DNA of 64,000 nt, taken from Epiperipatus broadwayi. Taxonomy: Eukaryota > Onychophora > Udeonychophora > Euonychophora > Peripatidae. Shown piece by piece: positions 1-13,045 of the stretch. Where the stretch lies: the NCBI GenBank assembly GCA_028023455.1, contig JAQFVV010012498.1, forward strand, positions 186,001 to 250,000, given 5' to 3'. Every line of letters starts with the position of its first letter. The first letter of the stretch is position 1. A program made the position numbers and the translations under genes. Below the pieces are notes generated by a model, which was not told where the DNA came from, did no database searches, and saw only the letters and a list, made by a program, of their open reading frames with translations.

Positions 1-3000
1 AAACAATGCTCAATTTCACTATAAAATATATTTTTATCAAGTCTTTCACTGTTTGTATTTTACACATTCAATCCAACAAAATTATGACTACAATAGTAGG
101 AAGATGAGGAACATAAAGATTGATCTTATAATCTTGCTACCATAGTTTAAAAATTTTAAGTTATAACATGGAGAAAACCAACTAATAAGTATGAATTTGG
201 CAAACTGGAGCTGCCATAGTAAAACATCATTTTTTCATCTATTGATTATACCATTTTATAATGAAACTGATGCTTTTTTTTCCCTCAGAATTCTTTATAA
301 GAAGAGTACACTGCATCTTTTTTTTAAAAAAATATTATTATTTTCTTTCTATTTTTCTTTTATTATTTTTGAGCAGCAGCAATATATAATAATGTTGGCA
401 TGATTAATAACATTTGTGATATAAAATATAATTACAAATGTACATTGTAATATGATGAAATTTTTTAACAAATAAATAAAATGTCACTTATATGATTTTT
501 TAAAATAATAATATTATTATTAAATCTCATCTTATTAATTACCAGAATTATAAACAAATAAGTAAATATTATATATATATATTACCAACTTATTCAAAAA
601 TTGTGAAATAAAATTAAATTTTGTATATTTATTTGTAGTTTAAAAATAAAGAAAATAGTATATATCAACTTGCCTACACTTTTTAGGTGAAAACTCATAC
701 AAAAACATTGCTGCACGCATTACTTTAATAACTTTTTAACCATATGTAATGGAAAAGATCTTGTAACATTTAACTGTATTGCACATTACCTGGAGTTGAA
801 ATCTGGGCCAGATAAACCTTGAACCTTTTTTAAGATTCCAAGCAAGTTTAGATTTTTTTTTTTTTTTAGATCAACAGCTTAACTCATGATAAACATAAAA
901 AAAAAAAAAACAGCAAACCATCATGAAAAAGCATTTGATTAATTTGGTTAATATTGTTTTCTTCAATCTTTCTTTACAGAAACATGTCCTACACAGGACT
1001 ATTTATAAGTTGATAACTATCCATTTACGCATATACATACACACATATAAAACCAGATATACATCAATATATAAAAATAAATACAATGTTTTTCTACTAT
1101 AGTCTCATTCAAATATTATTATTACTCTTGTGACAATGTACACACTGTTATTCATATTGTTTTCTTGAAACCAATTAAACATTATAAATGAAAAGCCTAC
1201 ATATAATCAAAAATATTTGCCCTGAAAATATGCATTCACTACCTTTTGTGAATCTAAAAATCATACCACAGATTTACATGCAAGAGTAAACTCAACAACA
1301 ATAATTAAAGTATTATTATTAATATTTACAATTGTTATTATTAAGGTAAAAAATAAAAATGTTTACAGTAATTCAGTTTATTTACAGTTCATTTGTTATA
1401 AAATACTTAATTCTATATTGGGATGGAAACCAAATACAAATTTTGTCATTATTTTAAAAACTTTTTAATAAAGTAAAAAGAAAATTTAAACAATTTTCAA
1501 CAAAAAGAAACAAGTGAATTTCTGCTATGATGAATGATATTATGATTTTAATTTATAAATTATGCTTTTCCAAAAATAATATTTTCCTGTATATTCAGAA
1601 CACATAATTCATATGCCTCATGAAGTAATGTGAGTACATCTCCAAGTCGTTTCTGTGACAAGTTTGAATTCAAGCAACTTGGAAATTAATTTTGATACTC
1701 CAATCAGACTTAGGATTGGGGGGGGGGGGTAGCCAACCTACTAAACTATCCAATATGATATAACAAGGATGAAAAATTGTTCAAACCATTATCAACTGGA
1801 AATTTGGTTTATATAAGACCTTTGCTCTACAGTGAGTTATTGTATATAGCTTTCAATATGCATATTTTAAAAGGGTGTGTGTGTGTGTGATATAGCCTTT
1901 GCAATTGATGACTAATAAAAATCAAATACCATAATACCAAGAATATTTAAATATAATTTTAACAATTAATTAATTATTTACTTCATAAAAAAATTCAATG
2001 ACAAACTATTTAAACATTTATATAGGTTTTGTTATCACAATAAATTAAATTCACAAAGAATGAATTGACAATATTAACTTTTTAGTTGTAAAAAAAAATA
2101 TTTAAGCTTAATATTACAAACATAAATAATTTTAACAAAAAATTACATAATATTAAATAAGTGAATTGAAAAGATATTTTGAATTAAAACAGACTACCCT
2201 ACACCCCATTTCATTTTAATACATGTTTTCTTCACTTGATTAATAAAACATGTACAGTCAATCCATCAAAATCTTTCAAAAATTAATTTATTATTATTAA
2301 TTTAAAAAGCTTTCTTCCTATCTTTTCTTAAAAAATATATTTCTATCAGAAATATGAATTAAATCTCATGTAATGTAGTGATTAATTTCAACTAATTAAC
2401 AAAAAATAGTAAAGTTATCATGCACTTTTTGACTAGAGTATTCATAATTTTTTTTGACAAAATATATGAAGGTAACTTATCATTGTTTTCTTGAGAATAG
2501 ATTAAAATGAGGTTTTGCAATAATTATAATTGTTGCATTTTTTTTTTAATTTTTATAAAAAGGACTCTCTGCAATGTTACTATATAAAATATGCAATAGA
2601 TAAAAGACCATATCCTGATATGACATGCGTCCATGTTAATAAATGTTATTAATAATCTTGGTGATTTATTTCTTACTGGGTAGTAATTTTTACATTGACT
2701 TTCTATTCACCAGATTTCTGTTTAATAACTTTATAGGTCAATTTAATCAAAAATATTTGAATAATTATTCTGCAAAGATATGCTGAATGATATTAAGAAT
2801 TAATTAAGATTGAAATTTTTTTTGTCTTTTAAATTATAGCTTTCATATTTATATTAAATAGAATATAATATTTAAATATATATGAAAATAATAGCTGCAA
2901 CTTTTTGTAAAATATAATGTATAAAGTCTATAAAACAAAAAATAATTATTAAACACTAACAGAAGCCTGCAAAAAATAAGCACCTGTATTTTTTCCCTCC

Positions 3001-3690
3001 TTTTCTTTCTATATTTTCTTTTTTCTGCATTCTACTTCCTATCTCTTCATCACTGTCTTTCTTCTCTTTTTCCTCTGTTCATTTGATATTCATAATTGTG
3101 TGATTATAAAATTTATTTTTATTGTAACATCAATCAAAAGAAAATTAATGTTAATTGTACAAAGTATTTTCATATGAAAAGTAATTGCTACGAATGAATA
3201 TAATTTTGATAAAAAAACAAAACAAAACAAATCCATAAATGGTACTTATTATATATATGTTGCAAACATGATTGAAAATTAACTTAATATATATATATTT
3301 TAAAAAAACCTTTATTGATAACAAAATATATACAAATGGAAGAGACATTTTTTTTTCATTTAGAGTTCTACATGTTCATTTATTAGTAAGCTTGTGAGCA
3401 AATATAATATTGATTTAGGATTGTTATTTTTTCCATCAGTAGTGAATCAAAGTGTGATGAAAGAGTACAGGTAATAGAATAAGTTAGTTAACTCCAATGA
3501 AATAAAATCCTAATCTGAAATGTATATTTAAAATTCCTTATATATGTTACCATTGACTGACTCAAAAAATTAGAATAAAATAAAGTAGTGAAGATATATT
3601 ATAGATATATTTCAAAGTGAAACTTTTGTGTTTGTTAAATTTAATTATTATATAAGAAATTGAAAATAAATATTACCATCTGACTTTTGT
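1..3690. other. AT-rich non-coding stretch
   Basis: I see no gene, splice-flanked exon or recognisable transposon here. The sequence is low-complexity A/T with homopolymer runs (poly-T near 850, poly-A near 900, a ten-G run near 1718, a short GT repeat near 1876). The short open frames are what AT-rich DNA gives by chance. It is consistent with intron of the minus-strand FERM-domain gene whose exon lies at 41557-41614, but that is inference. Confidence 0.5.
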
Positions 3691-3699
3691 TACTTGTGC

Positions 3700-5000
3700 A
3701 TATTGCTTATTTCCATCTCAGTTGCTATGCCATTTGTTTTTCATTTTGATTTATCTATTGTTCTATTCAATTCTACATCCATCACCATATCCACCTTCTT
3801 TTAAATTAAGTTCTCTAATGAATCATATTAATTTATAAACTCTCCACTAATCCAAAATTTTAATTAAAAATATATTATTCCAAGTTCTTTTCTTACCTCA
3901 CACTTTCTTCCGTCTTCATTTAATAATATAACTGCACTTTCTTTTGTTTATTTCTCTTCTTTACATATCTATAAATATTTTAATAATTCTCCATTCCTAC
4001 AATTTTAATTTACCATTTCAATCCCATATTTATTCCACCTATTTCTTTTTTTAATTAACTATCCCTTCAAATTTTTATCTCATCTTCTCTCTCTTTTTTC
4101 CCTCTTGAAAGCCTCTTTATAATTTCTGTATGCTCTTTTCCCTTCTTTTACATTTTCTAAAGTATTTTTCCTTCAATTTTAACTTGCTAATAATTCTATT
4201 AGTTTTAATTAAAATTCATGTGTGACTTTCTTCACCATATCAATTCAATGATCATAAATTTTAAATTAATCACATTTTATATCCATAATTAACCTATTCA
4301 ATTTAACCTCATTACTTATTACTCATCCATTCCCCACCAAGTTTTTATGTTTCAGACATTCCTAATTCTGTCAAAATAAAATTATGATCACTACTATACC
4401 CCTTTTTTTTTTTCATTAAACACTTTATTTCCTTTAGCTTTCCTAGTTCATCCTTACTTAAGAAAAAATAAACAACAGACTTCAAATCGACCTGTATCAC
4501 ACAAACTCTCCATCATACATTATATTCATATTTCATTTTCATTTTTGCAATAATGTCACCATTCATAATTCTCTATTTCATCAATTTCATTAATATGATA
4601 ATTGGCATCACTTATAATCAATAACTATTATTTCTAAAACTCATTTATATCCTTATGAAAATATTCTCCATTCTTTTACTTACTCTTTCATATCCTAACC
4701 ATTTTCAATAGCTATACATATTACATCACATAACTATTTCTTTTTTTTTACTCAACTTCAATATAAACTGTATATGTTTTTTACAATTATCAACTATCCT
4801 CCAAAAACTCCCTATCGTTCATTTCATATCCTCATCATATCTATATATCCACTTCCATTTCAATTGATGACACAGTAGTCCATCTTTCAAATGTATCTCT
4901 AGTATTGTTAACAAATTTAATTTTTTTATGATAAAAAACTCCATCAACTCTCTTCTTTTATCCATTGCTCCTACATCATTATCAAAATTAGTGGTGCTTT
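3700..5000 (-). pseudogene. Fossil LINE (endonuclease-region remnant), minus strand
   Basis: The plus strand is strikingly pyrimidine-rich, so the minus strand is purine-rich, as in the other decayed LINE copies of this window. Translating the minus strand near 4990-4870 gives an interrupted stretch resembling the start of an apurinic-endonuclease domain: a basic RRELMEFF-like segment, then LLTILEIHLKDG where LINE endonucleases usually have an xxxQETHLKD motif. Further along the minus strand (about 4150-4050) a basic segment reads like RRERAYRNYKEAFKREK, typical of the linker between endonuclease and reverse transcriptase. Stops and frameshifts are everywhere, so this is an old dead copy. Limits are approximate; the assignment rests on motif memory only. 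Confidence 0.4.
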
Positions 5001-5601
5001 TAAAATTTAAACATTATTTTATGATTTAAAAAAAAAGTTCCAAGGTATAGAATATTTATTCTAGTAACACATTCTTCATAATAATATAATTAATGTTATC
5101 ATAAGATATGCTTTTGTTATAAAAAAAAACTAGAAATTTTCCTTCATACCGACACAAATGTACTTTACATATTCTAATTGACAGCAGATTATAAAGAATC
5201 TAGAGTTAATAAATAAAGCTTGTCAACAATAAAAAAAGAGAGAGAAAAAAAATTTAAGCTATTTTAATAGAAATTGCTTTAATCAGAATTTGTAAGAGAA
5301 ATTTTCAAATATTTTATGTTAATAGATCACTAATCCTAAAGTGGAAACAGGATATGTGCAAATCCACTTTTATTTGATGTTTATTAATTGTTTTTTTTTT
5401 TTTTTTTAAAAAGCATATTTTCTATTCCTGTGTTTTGAAAATCTTCATTTCAGTAATTATCTACAAAACACCATTTTAATACAATTTGAAAACATTTATA
5501 ATCCAATCAAAAACATTGACATTTTAGGTATAGAGACCATGTTACAAATAAAGATATGTAGATAGGTAAATAAAACAACTTATTAAATCCATCAAGACAT
5601 C

Positions 5602-5700
5602 ACATGATCACCATTTTATGTGCTTACAAAGGTTGTTAATAACAATAGCAAACTCATTCCCACATCCATTGATTGCAAAGACTTATATTTGGTGGCACTA
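5602..5700. repeat. Short deletion derivative of a fold-back repeat
   Basis: The stretch opens with CACATGATCACCAT and continues with a cattgattgcaaag-type segment. Both resemble the outer part of the larger fold-back element at about 7127-7445, which starts with the same fourteen bases. It lacks the central arms, so it looks like an internally deleted relative. The right edge is uncertain because the LINE ORF1 remnant begins close by. Confidence 0.4.
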
Positions 5701-5709
5701 CTCTATGAG

Positions 5710-5945
5710 AGTAGTTTGCTGTCAATATTCGACAATAGGTATATGTTAGATGGGACATATTCTATAAATGAGAGATTGAAAAAATTATGCGACAGAAATA
5801 ATGTTATGTTTGTGATGTGTGAAATTTTTTATTAGTAAGAGGGAGGTATACTGTAAAGATGAATTGCACTTAGCAAAAGAGGAAAGTGAAGCATTAGGGA
5901 GTTTGATTTATAATAAATATTATAGTTCGGGAAACTTATAAAGTT
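5710..5945 (+). pseudogene. LINE ORF1 C-terminal esterase (SGNH-type) remnant
   Basis: An open frame from 5620 ends at 5835 and then continues with a stop or two in the same region. The visible text runs through a Y-S-x-N-E-R-L-K-K-L segment and ends in KDELHLAKEESEALG. Esterase domains of CR1-type ORF1 proteins normally end in a D-G-x-H-L catalytic block followed by an LG helix. Here the glycine of that block is a glutamate, so activity would be doubtful even if it were expressed. Family knowledge: the domain is a GDSL/SGNH hydrolase linked to retrotransposition. This is a fragment of a dead copy. Confidence 0.5.
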
Positions 5946-6169
5946 GTGTAGGGTTTCAAATTACAATATTATCAAAAAGGTTAAGAATGGACGAGATGTA
6001 AGTAAACAAAGAATAGCTGATCCAGATATAAATGCAGATGTAGAGAGGGAATGAGTCTAAAATTAATGATAGGCAATCTAATCACAAATGCAATAGAGAA
6101 AAAGAGTCAAAAGAATTTATAAACAGGTAATAAGAAAGGAAAAAATTTTTAAAATTGGATGGAGCAGAA

Positions 6170-7115
6170 AAGAAGTTGGAATTAAACAAAGCAGTTAAAA
6201 ACAAAGGGCTTGGAGCATTAGCAGTAGTGGAAACACATCTAAGAGAAGAACACACACTGGAAAATTTGGTATGAAAGGGTATAAATAGAAAAAAAAAAGA
6301 AGAAAGGAGTAGTGGTATAAGAATTATGTAAAAAAAATATTTAAATACTGTAAAGTGTCAAGAACATTTGTGGTTTGAAATAAGCTTATGAAGAAGAATG
6401 GATGGTGGCTATAGTATATATGGGCAGTGGAGATAGTCAATCTGTGATAGAATGGAACAGTAGCACATATGAATGTCTAGTTAAAAATATATAGACTTTC
6501 AAAAAAAAAAAAAGGGAAGAAAATAATGGTTATAGAGGATATGAATGGACATATTGATGAAATTGATGACATGAATAACAAGAATAGTCAGCTTTTGGAA
6601 ATTTTTTATCTGAATAAATTTGAGCATTGGAAATTTATCAAATATTTTTGAGGGGCAACACATATGATCTACAAATAATATATTTCATACAATAGATTAT
6701 GTATTAGTAGTGAAAGATGGAAGAAATAAAGTACAGAAAATTAAAGTAGTCATCATCATTTCTTTATAATAGAAATGGTTAGTAATGTGATGGAAAATAA
6801 TAAAAGTAAAAGGATAGTGAAAGATGTGGATGGAGAGTGAATGATAAGCATAAGTCAGAAAAATATAAAATAAAATATGAAGAAATCATGGAAGAGTTTG
6901 TTACGAGTGAATATAAGGACTGGTGTGGTGACGTAGAAAAAATGGCAAATAGGATTTTAGATGAGAGTATTCAGAAGAATAAAAGTAATAAAAAAGTGAG
7001 AATTAATAAAAACGTAAAAAAAAAAAAAAGGAAAAAAGCATGCAGAAAATATAAATCTGATATTAAAAACAAAGAATGAGAAAAAGATGTTAATATTAAA
7101 TGGTAAAACTATTTA
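6170..7115 (+). pseudogene. LINE AP-endonuclease remnant
   Basis: Successive frames give GLGALAVVETHLREEH (the E-T-H-L block), then MVIEDMNGHIDEID (normally G-D-M-N-G/A-H; the first glycine is replaced by Glu), then IDYVLVVKDGRNKVQKIK followed in another frame by HHFFIIE, matching the usual S-D-H-H end block. Together these are the ordered motifs of the LINE AP-like endonuclease, which nicks target DNA for target-primed reverse transcription. The first Ser-Asp of the last block is lost and several stops interrupt, so it is a pseudogene. A basic segment at 6837-7079 is the linker before the reverse transcriptase. Confidence 0.6.
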
Positions 7116-7126
7116 AATAAAAAGAA

Positions 7127-7445
7127 CACATGATCACCATCGTTTATGCTTGCACAAATTGTTTTCCACAAAGGCAAAACTCTCCATACATTAGCATCAT
7201 TCAGTGCAAACTAATGTAATCAATGGATGTAGGAAAGGTTTGTACATAAAATCCCTATCTAGTGCCTACTCATTCAATATCCACAGACTAGTTTCTAGCT
7301 TATCCAAGGCTCATCACAGATGAAAGCCACAAAGATAGAAACTAGTCTGGGGATATTGGATGAGTAGGCACTAAATAAAAAATTTATGCACAAACCTTTC
7401 TGCCTCCATTGATTACTTTGGCTTGCACTGAGTAGCGCAATAGTT
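7127..7445. mobile_element. Fold-back (long inverted repeat) element
   Basis: Two arms of about 97 bp, 7202-7299 and 7334-7430, are inverted repeats with only scattered mismatches, separated by about 35 bp. The innermost parts contain GACTAGTTTCTA facing its complement TAGAAACTAGTC. Outside the arms the left end carries CACATGATCACCAT. The element lies inside the LINE copy, between endonuclease linker and reverse transcriptase remnants, so it inserted later. No coding capacity. A larger relative occurs near 25160-25583. Confidence 0.75.
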
Positions 7446-9118
7446 TTTTGTGTAAATCAAAAAAACAAATAATTATACAGAGAACATGAAATAGTAAATT
7501 GTTGGAGGATATTAATAAAAGTGGAAGATATGGAAGTAAAAAATTTTGGAAATATATTAAAAGAAGGAATGTGGGTGAGAAATAGACTTACTAAATTATG
7601 AAAAAAAAAGAGAATCACTCTAGACAAGAATTAAATAAGAATGAAATGAATAAAGATAAGATGTTAAAGACAGAGTAATAACAAACATAAAAGCACAGTA
7701 ATGGAAATATTAGTTTTACAGAAATGAATTGAATGAGGCAGGAAAGGTGATAAATGGAAAGGCAAGAGTTTACATGGACGGGCAGCAGAGATGATGATGA
7801 ATTTGGGAAATAAGGCAAAATTAAATCTATTATCATGTTTTAATAAGATGGCACAGAAGACAGAATTTCCAGATAAATGGAATAATACAAGAGAGAGGCT
7901 ATTATTTAAAGGAAAGGGTAAGGACCAAAGAAAGATAAACAATTACAGATTGGTTGTAACATTGGTGTTATAAAGTTTTACATATATGGTGGCTGGATGG
8001 GTGGCAAAATGGATGGAAGAAAATAATATAGGAGAAATGCAAGGAGGTTTTAGAATGATTAGGCTTATAGGAGATAGTTTATTTGCAGTCACACATCTTA
8101 TAGATGAGTAGAAATACAGGTAGGCAGTTATATATAGTCTTTATAAGATATAGATATGGCATATGATAGAGTTAATAGAAATAAATTATGAGTAAGTTTA
8201 GTAAAATTTGGGAATGAATGGAGCTTTAATAAATCTTAGTAAGAGATTGGATGAAAGTAATTATTATATGTATCAATTAGGAAATATAGAATCAATATCA
8301 AAAATGAAGTGGGACTAAGACAAGAATGCCCCATGTCACCTATTTTGTTTTTATATTTGAGAGAAACAGATATAGCACTAGAAAGAGGGGTGGAGAAACC
8401 ATTAACAGATGGCAAAGGAGTGTATCCCACTATCAGATCTTTTATTTACTGATATCTTCTTGTGCACAGAAAGCAGGGAAGATATGGAAGTTATGCTGTA
8501 GGCTTATACAAGGGTGGGTAAAGAGATGGGAAATTAAATTTAGTGGAGAAAAATCAAAAGTAATGATGATAAATGCCAGGGAAAGAGAAGAAAGAAATTT
8601 TTATTGGGGACTATAAAGTTAAATGTGATGAATAAGTATAATTATTTGAGAATCATCTTAAGTAATTGGAGGAATTACTTAGATGAATGGGAGACAAAAT
8701 TGATAAATGAAGAAAAGAAAGGGACTGATAAAAAAATTAAGTGTTTTCATAAAATAAATATGATATAGCAAAAATTGTATAGAAGGAAGTGGCTGTAGCA
8801 GTGTTAACCTTATAGTAAGGATGTGTTATGTGTTAGTAAAGGGGTATTAGATTACTTAGAAAAAGTAGGAAGATATGTATTAGATACAGATGTGTGGATG
8901 GCAAAGAAGATAATTCAAGGAGAAATGGGGATGGTCAAGTTTTTATATGAGAGATGCAAAAAGAAAAATGAAAATATTCAGTCGATTGCAATTTATGGAT
9001 AGTAAGAGAATAGCCAAAATAGTATTTAATTGGGTTACAATTAAAGGACAGGCAATAAGATGGGTGAGAAAGATAGTATGATATGAAGAAGATTTGGATA
9101 AAGATTTTATATCAGTAT
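7446..9118 (+). pseudogene. LINE reverse transcriptase remnant
   Basis: Ordered reverse transcriptase blocks are readable in shifting frames: PDKWNNTRERLLFKGKGKD then NNYRLVV (usual P-I-Y-K-G-K-G ... N-Y-R-P-I), GEMQGGFRMIRLIGD (the Q-A-G-F-R block), VGLRQECPMSPILFLYL (usual G-V-R-Q-G-C-P-L-S-P-x-L-F), and near the end GEMGMVKFLYERC with basic residues, typical of the post-RT region. The same text recurs in the minus-strand copy around 35044-33835. Glycine-to-glutamate change in the RQGCP block, multiple stops and indels make it inactive. Confidence 0.7.
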
Positions 9119-12100
9119 TGTAACGGTCATTCGTGTAACAAAATCTAGAGTTTTAGCAAATCATCCCAAGGCTGATCGAGATGAGATTGTTGAGACCTCG
9201 AATCCAATCTCACCCCAGTTCCTTTATTAATGCTCCAAGACTTACTACCCTATGGATGACATTTAGGAGGCCACAGCACCTTCCCCCAATCATGTGCCGA
9301 CAATAGCACATCAGTAAAACAGGAGACTCTGGGAAATTGACATATTTCAAAGTATAGCTATATAGGTGTAGCTTGACCAATATTATTAAATTTGGATTGT
9401 GATTCATGATAACTAAATACTAATAGTTAACTAATTAATAATGAGAAAAATTGAGACACTAAGCAGAAGTTAAAATTTAAATAAATTTAATAAAAGCCAA
9501 AATTTAAATGATGTAATAAATAAAAGAAAATAATAATTACAAAAGATTACATAAATTGTCTCACTCACAGGTAATGATTCTAGGGGATACAAGCAGTTCC
9601 GATTTACAAATATAGCGTTTCATATCACTTGCAGGTGATGAATTCTACCTAGCATAAATTGGGTTTTCATGAGTCTTACAATTACAGTATCACAAATTGA
9701 TTTAATTTGCTCATGATAATCTATGCCCAGTTTATGCTATATATTTGGATTTAGATTTGCTTTAGGCAGCTAGTAGAAGTGATTATCATTATTTATAAAT
9801 ATTTTATTTAATGCATATCATTTAACATATTCTCTATATAGCTTACATGCCTATAAAATTAGATTCTGTTTCAGATCAATGCTGAAACATAAATTATTAT
9901 GGCGGGATGAACTGATGATAGGCAGTCAGATTTTAGATACCAAGGCACTTACAAAGTATACAATCTGAGTCTGTGCATCTCTAATGTGTGCGTGCTCACA
10001 GGATTTGTTACTGAGTAACCGGTTTCCTAAACACTGTACTACTTACTATTAATCAGACCTTTTGGTCCAGGTGATCGAACAACTAATATAATACTCTAGA
10101 TCCTTGTGCTCCAGTCCTAAATATGAAGAATGGGGTAGCCCTTAAAACCAAAGCCCATTTGAAGAAGAAATAGTTATCTGAACTAAAAAATGGGGTGGCC
10201 TTTAAAACTATGCCCACTGGAAGCATAAAATATACAGCAAGGCGTATATACGCTGATGCATTTCCTAAGGACACATTCGGCTCGCTGACTACATCATTAT
10301 ATAATAAACTACGATGCAAAACAATAGTTTCCCTCCATGAAACTACAGTAAATCAGTTCATAATCTAGCATCTATAACTACGCTATTAAGGAAAACTTAT
10401 GAATCTAATTTGCTAAGCCAGCTATATAGGCATTTATATAACTCTAAGGAGGACTACAGTATATTTTGGATAATTACAATATTAAATTCTAGCTTTATGC
10501 CGCATTTTATCACTTCAGCTAAATATTAATTAAATATTTCATTTAAAGTAAACCTATCTTAAAGGGATTATAAACTTTCAATTATATCTCAAATAAGATT
10601 TATTTTATCCATTTCAGAAGGGAGTTTTGTTTGTGCATTAATAAACGTGGAATTACATACATGTGAGAATATCTAATCACTTCTCACTAATCATTTAACT
10701 ATGAGTAAACTCCGTTCTGAACAAACATAGCATAAACAAATACATAATTGAAAAGAAAATAATATTGGCATAGATTTAACTAAAAGAAACATAAATTTAG
10801 AAATAAGTAAGTGAAATCTAAGATTTGGCTTTATTTACTTAGTTTAAAAGGGCATGAAATAAAATAGCCTAAATTAGATTAATTCAGTTTAATATCAGTT
10901 TAATTCATTTATAAAAATTATCAATAAAAGCAAATATTATCAGGCTAAAGTAATTTAAATCAGTTGAAATCAATAAAGTATATAAAATAAGTTGGAATCA
11001 TATGTCAGTTAAAATCAGGCAAGGCTTACAATTTAAATAAAATAAAATTACATATTAATTTAGGAATTGGTATTCAAAAATTTAGAATACATTAGATTAT
11101 ATTAGCCATTGATAGTAAGTTTAGCTAGCTTTAGAAGTTATGAAGTTTGGTTTAAAAGTTTATTTTAGATTTGTAGAGATCTATTACTGCTATAATTTCT
11201 GTGCTATGGCAAGGTGGCTTGGTCTTGAGTGCTTTCTTTGGATGCCATTGGCTATTGGTTCTTCTTCCTCCACATTCTGTAGATTATCTTCCAGGCTAGA
11301 AAGCAAGAAATTGCCTTTCTACCCCATCATCATCATCATGATTAATAATTTTCCAAAAAGACTTAGTAAAATTTTCACTTAAAATAATGAATTGAAAAGC
11401 TAAAAGTGTCCTCTAAAATGGCTGCAGTAAGTTTATATACTAGTTCACACACCCCTCTCTTACTTGTCCTCCTCTCTTTTTCTTTTCTTGGTAGTTTCAG
11501 ATCTGTTTTTCTAATTAATTCACTATATTCTTGGAAATCTGGGATTCCTGCTATTATCGATTTTCTTACGGATGGATTCCTCGATCTTGACCAGGTTAAT
11601 TTATTCAAAGTTGTTTTAAAATCTATTTTTATTCTTAAAATTTTAAGTAGGTCAAAATACAAAGAGAAGGATTAATTTTACTAAATTATCTTTTTCGAAA
11701 AACAAATCTAAAACTCTCTAAACATTTTATTATATATGTTACGAATTTAAATAATTTAATGCTATATGCAGAAATATTATAATTTCAAATATTAATTTTA
11801 TAATAATATTTTAAATAAAGAAATTTTCTAATGTTTTAAACCTATAACATTATTTCTTTCCTGCATATATGTAGGTTCTGGTTACATATACATAACATGT
11901 TTATATTTATTTAACCACTAGCAATATATATATATATGCGTACTTACTGTTTTCTTACATATATGCATATGCTTTCTATACTGTATGCTAAAATACCCAC
12001 ATACAAATATAACTAGTATTATTAACTTTAAAATTAGCATAATATACAAGGAATTGGGTATAGGTATACATAAATAAATACTACTGTAGTATATAGTAGA

Positions 12101-12131
12101 TGAAACAGAAGGATAGACAGATCTGACTGTT
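9119..12131. mobile_element. 3-kb insert in LINE, TGTAACGG start, 7-bp target duplication
   Basis: The insert begins TGTAACGGTC and is flanked on both sides by TCAGTAT (9112-9118 and 12132-12138). The LINE frame reads DFISV before it and, without a shift, YSYK after it, so the insertion was precise. I recognise no coding region; the open frames at 10083-10319 (minus), 11140-11382 (plus) and 11406-11675 (plus) have no motifs I can name. The start resembles that of the insert at 48147, and a less exact TAACAG start occurs at 35293. A solo LTR or another non-autonomous element is possible. About 11745-11880 contains a separate small inverted repeat that may be a further insertion. Confidence 0.5.
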
Positions 12132-12690
12132 TCAGTATATTCATACAAAAGGTAGGAAGATTGTTAGAAGGATTGTTGATTGTTATAGTGGCAAAGAATG
12201 GGATAGAAGAACAGATGCATTAATAAAAAATAGGAATGTGGAGAACTAGTATGGAGAGTAAAAAAAGTTTAAATATATGTAGAAGTAAACAAAATATTGA
12301 ATGTGAGTTAATTTACGATAATAGCAAGGAAAGTAGTTTACTGTTTAATGCTCAAACAGGATCATTAGCAACAAGGGAATATACACCCAAATGAAAAAAT
12401 ACAAGTGATTTAGTCTATAACTTATGTAAGAAAGACATGGAAAGCATCTGTTAATGTAAATACGTACAAGCAGAAAGAGTACAAATAATGAATTTATGTG
12501 AGAATAAATATAAACAAAGTGATTATATAGAAAGAGGGTTCTTGGTTTTTATGCTGTATTTGGATAAGGGAGATTCTACATATAAAGGCCATAGAATGGA
12601 CAAAGATGATGGTGTGGAAATTGAATAGCAGGATAGAGAAGACTAAAAAAATTTAGGGTGGAGAATGGAAAGGGAAGAAAGCGACCGGGT
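12132..12690 (+). pseudogene. LINE 3' end (C-terminal domain remnant)
   Basis: Past the insert the LINE continues: NSKESSLLFNAQTGSLATREYTPK, then YNLCKKDMES and a second cysteine pair region, then a stretch rich in acidic and aromatic residues. Jockey/CR1-type reverse transcriptases end with a small Cys/His cluster after a K-L-R-T/G segment, and the order here fits. In-frame stops interrupt it. The copy seems to end near 12690, where a higher-GC CGACCGGGTTTCCCTGGGC segment occurs. Confidence 0.5.
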
Positions 12691-13045
12691 TTCCCTGGGC
12701 ATAGTGGCCGATAGCTTCCTGACTGATAAAAGAGTAGCCATATTTCATCATATCACAATATTGTTGTTAAAACAATTTATTGGTATGTTTTAATGTTTAT
12801 GATAAAAATTAGATATAATCTCAATTATTAAAAATGAAAATAAAAAAAATATGAACTAAAATATATTTAAAAAAAAGTTAAATTTTTCCGTTTCTACTGT
12901 AAATTTTTCATTAGTTTGCAAATATTATTTATAAGACAGCATATCTATGTATATGTTAATAAAAAATATAATCATAAACTTTAATTGGTGCTTGTCTTAT
13001 AGATAACGATTCCGTTGGATAGCGCCATTTTCACGCTAAAACTAT

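Larger units (their letters stand above)
5700..12690 (+). mobile_element. Decayed CR1/Jockey-type LINE, copy 1 (interrupted)
   Basis: Along the plus strand, in the right order, come an ORF1 esterase end, an AP-endonuclease remnant, a reverse transcriptase remnant and a C-terminal cysteine-containing region. All are broken by stops and frameshifts. Two later insertions split the copy: a fold-back element around 7127-7445 and a 3-kb element at 9119-12131. Removing the 3-kb insert rejoins the reading frame across the site without a shift. A minus-strand relative at 33.8-37.6 kb shares reverse transcriptase text. Clade placement in the CR1/Jockey group is inferred from the PHD-plus-esterase ORF1 seen across the two copies. 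Confidence 0.7.

Noticed and set aside
786-830. Possible small minus-strand exon ending at a GTAATG donor
   Set aside because: The upstream side on the minus strand is A-rich, not pyrimidine-rich, and the short peptide does not resemble FERM-domain text.
9210-10319. Minus-strand frames of 65 and 78 codons in the 3-kb insert
   Set aside because: No recognisable domain, and the other TAACGG inserts have no equivalent frame.
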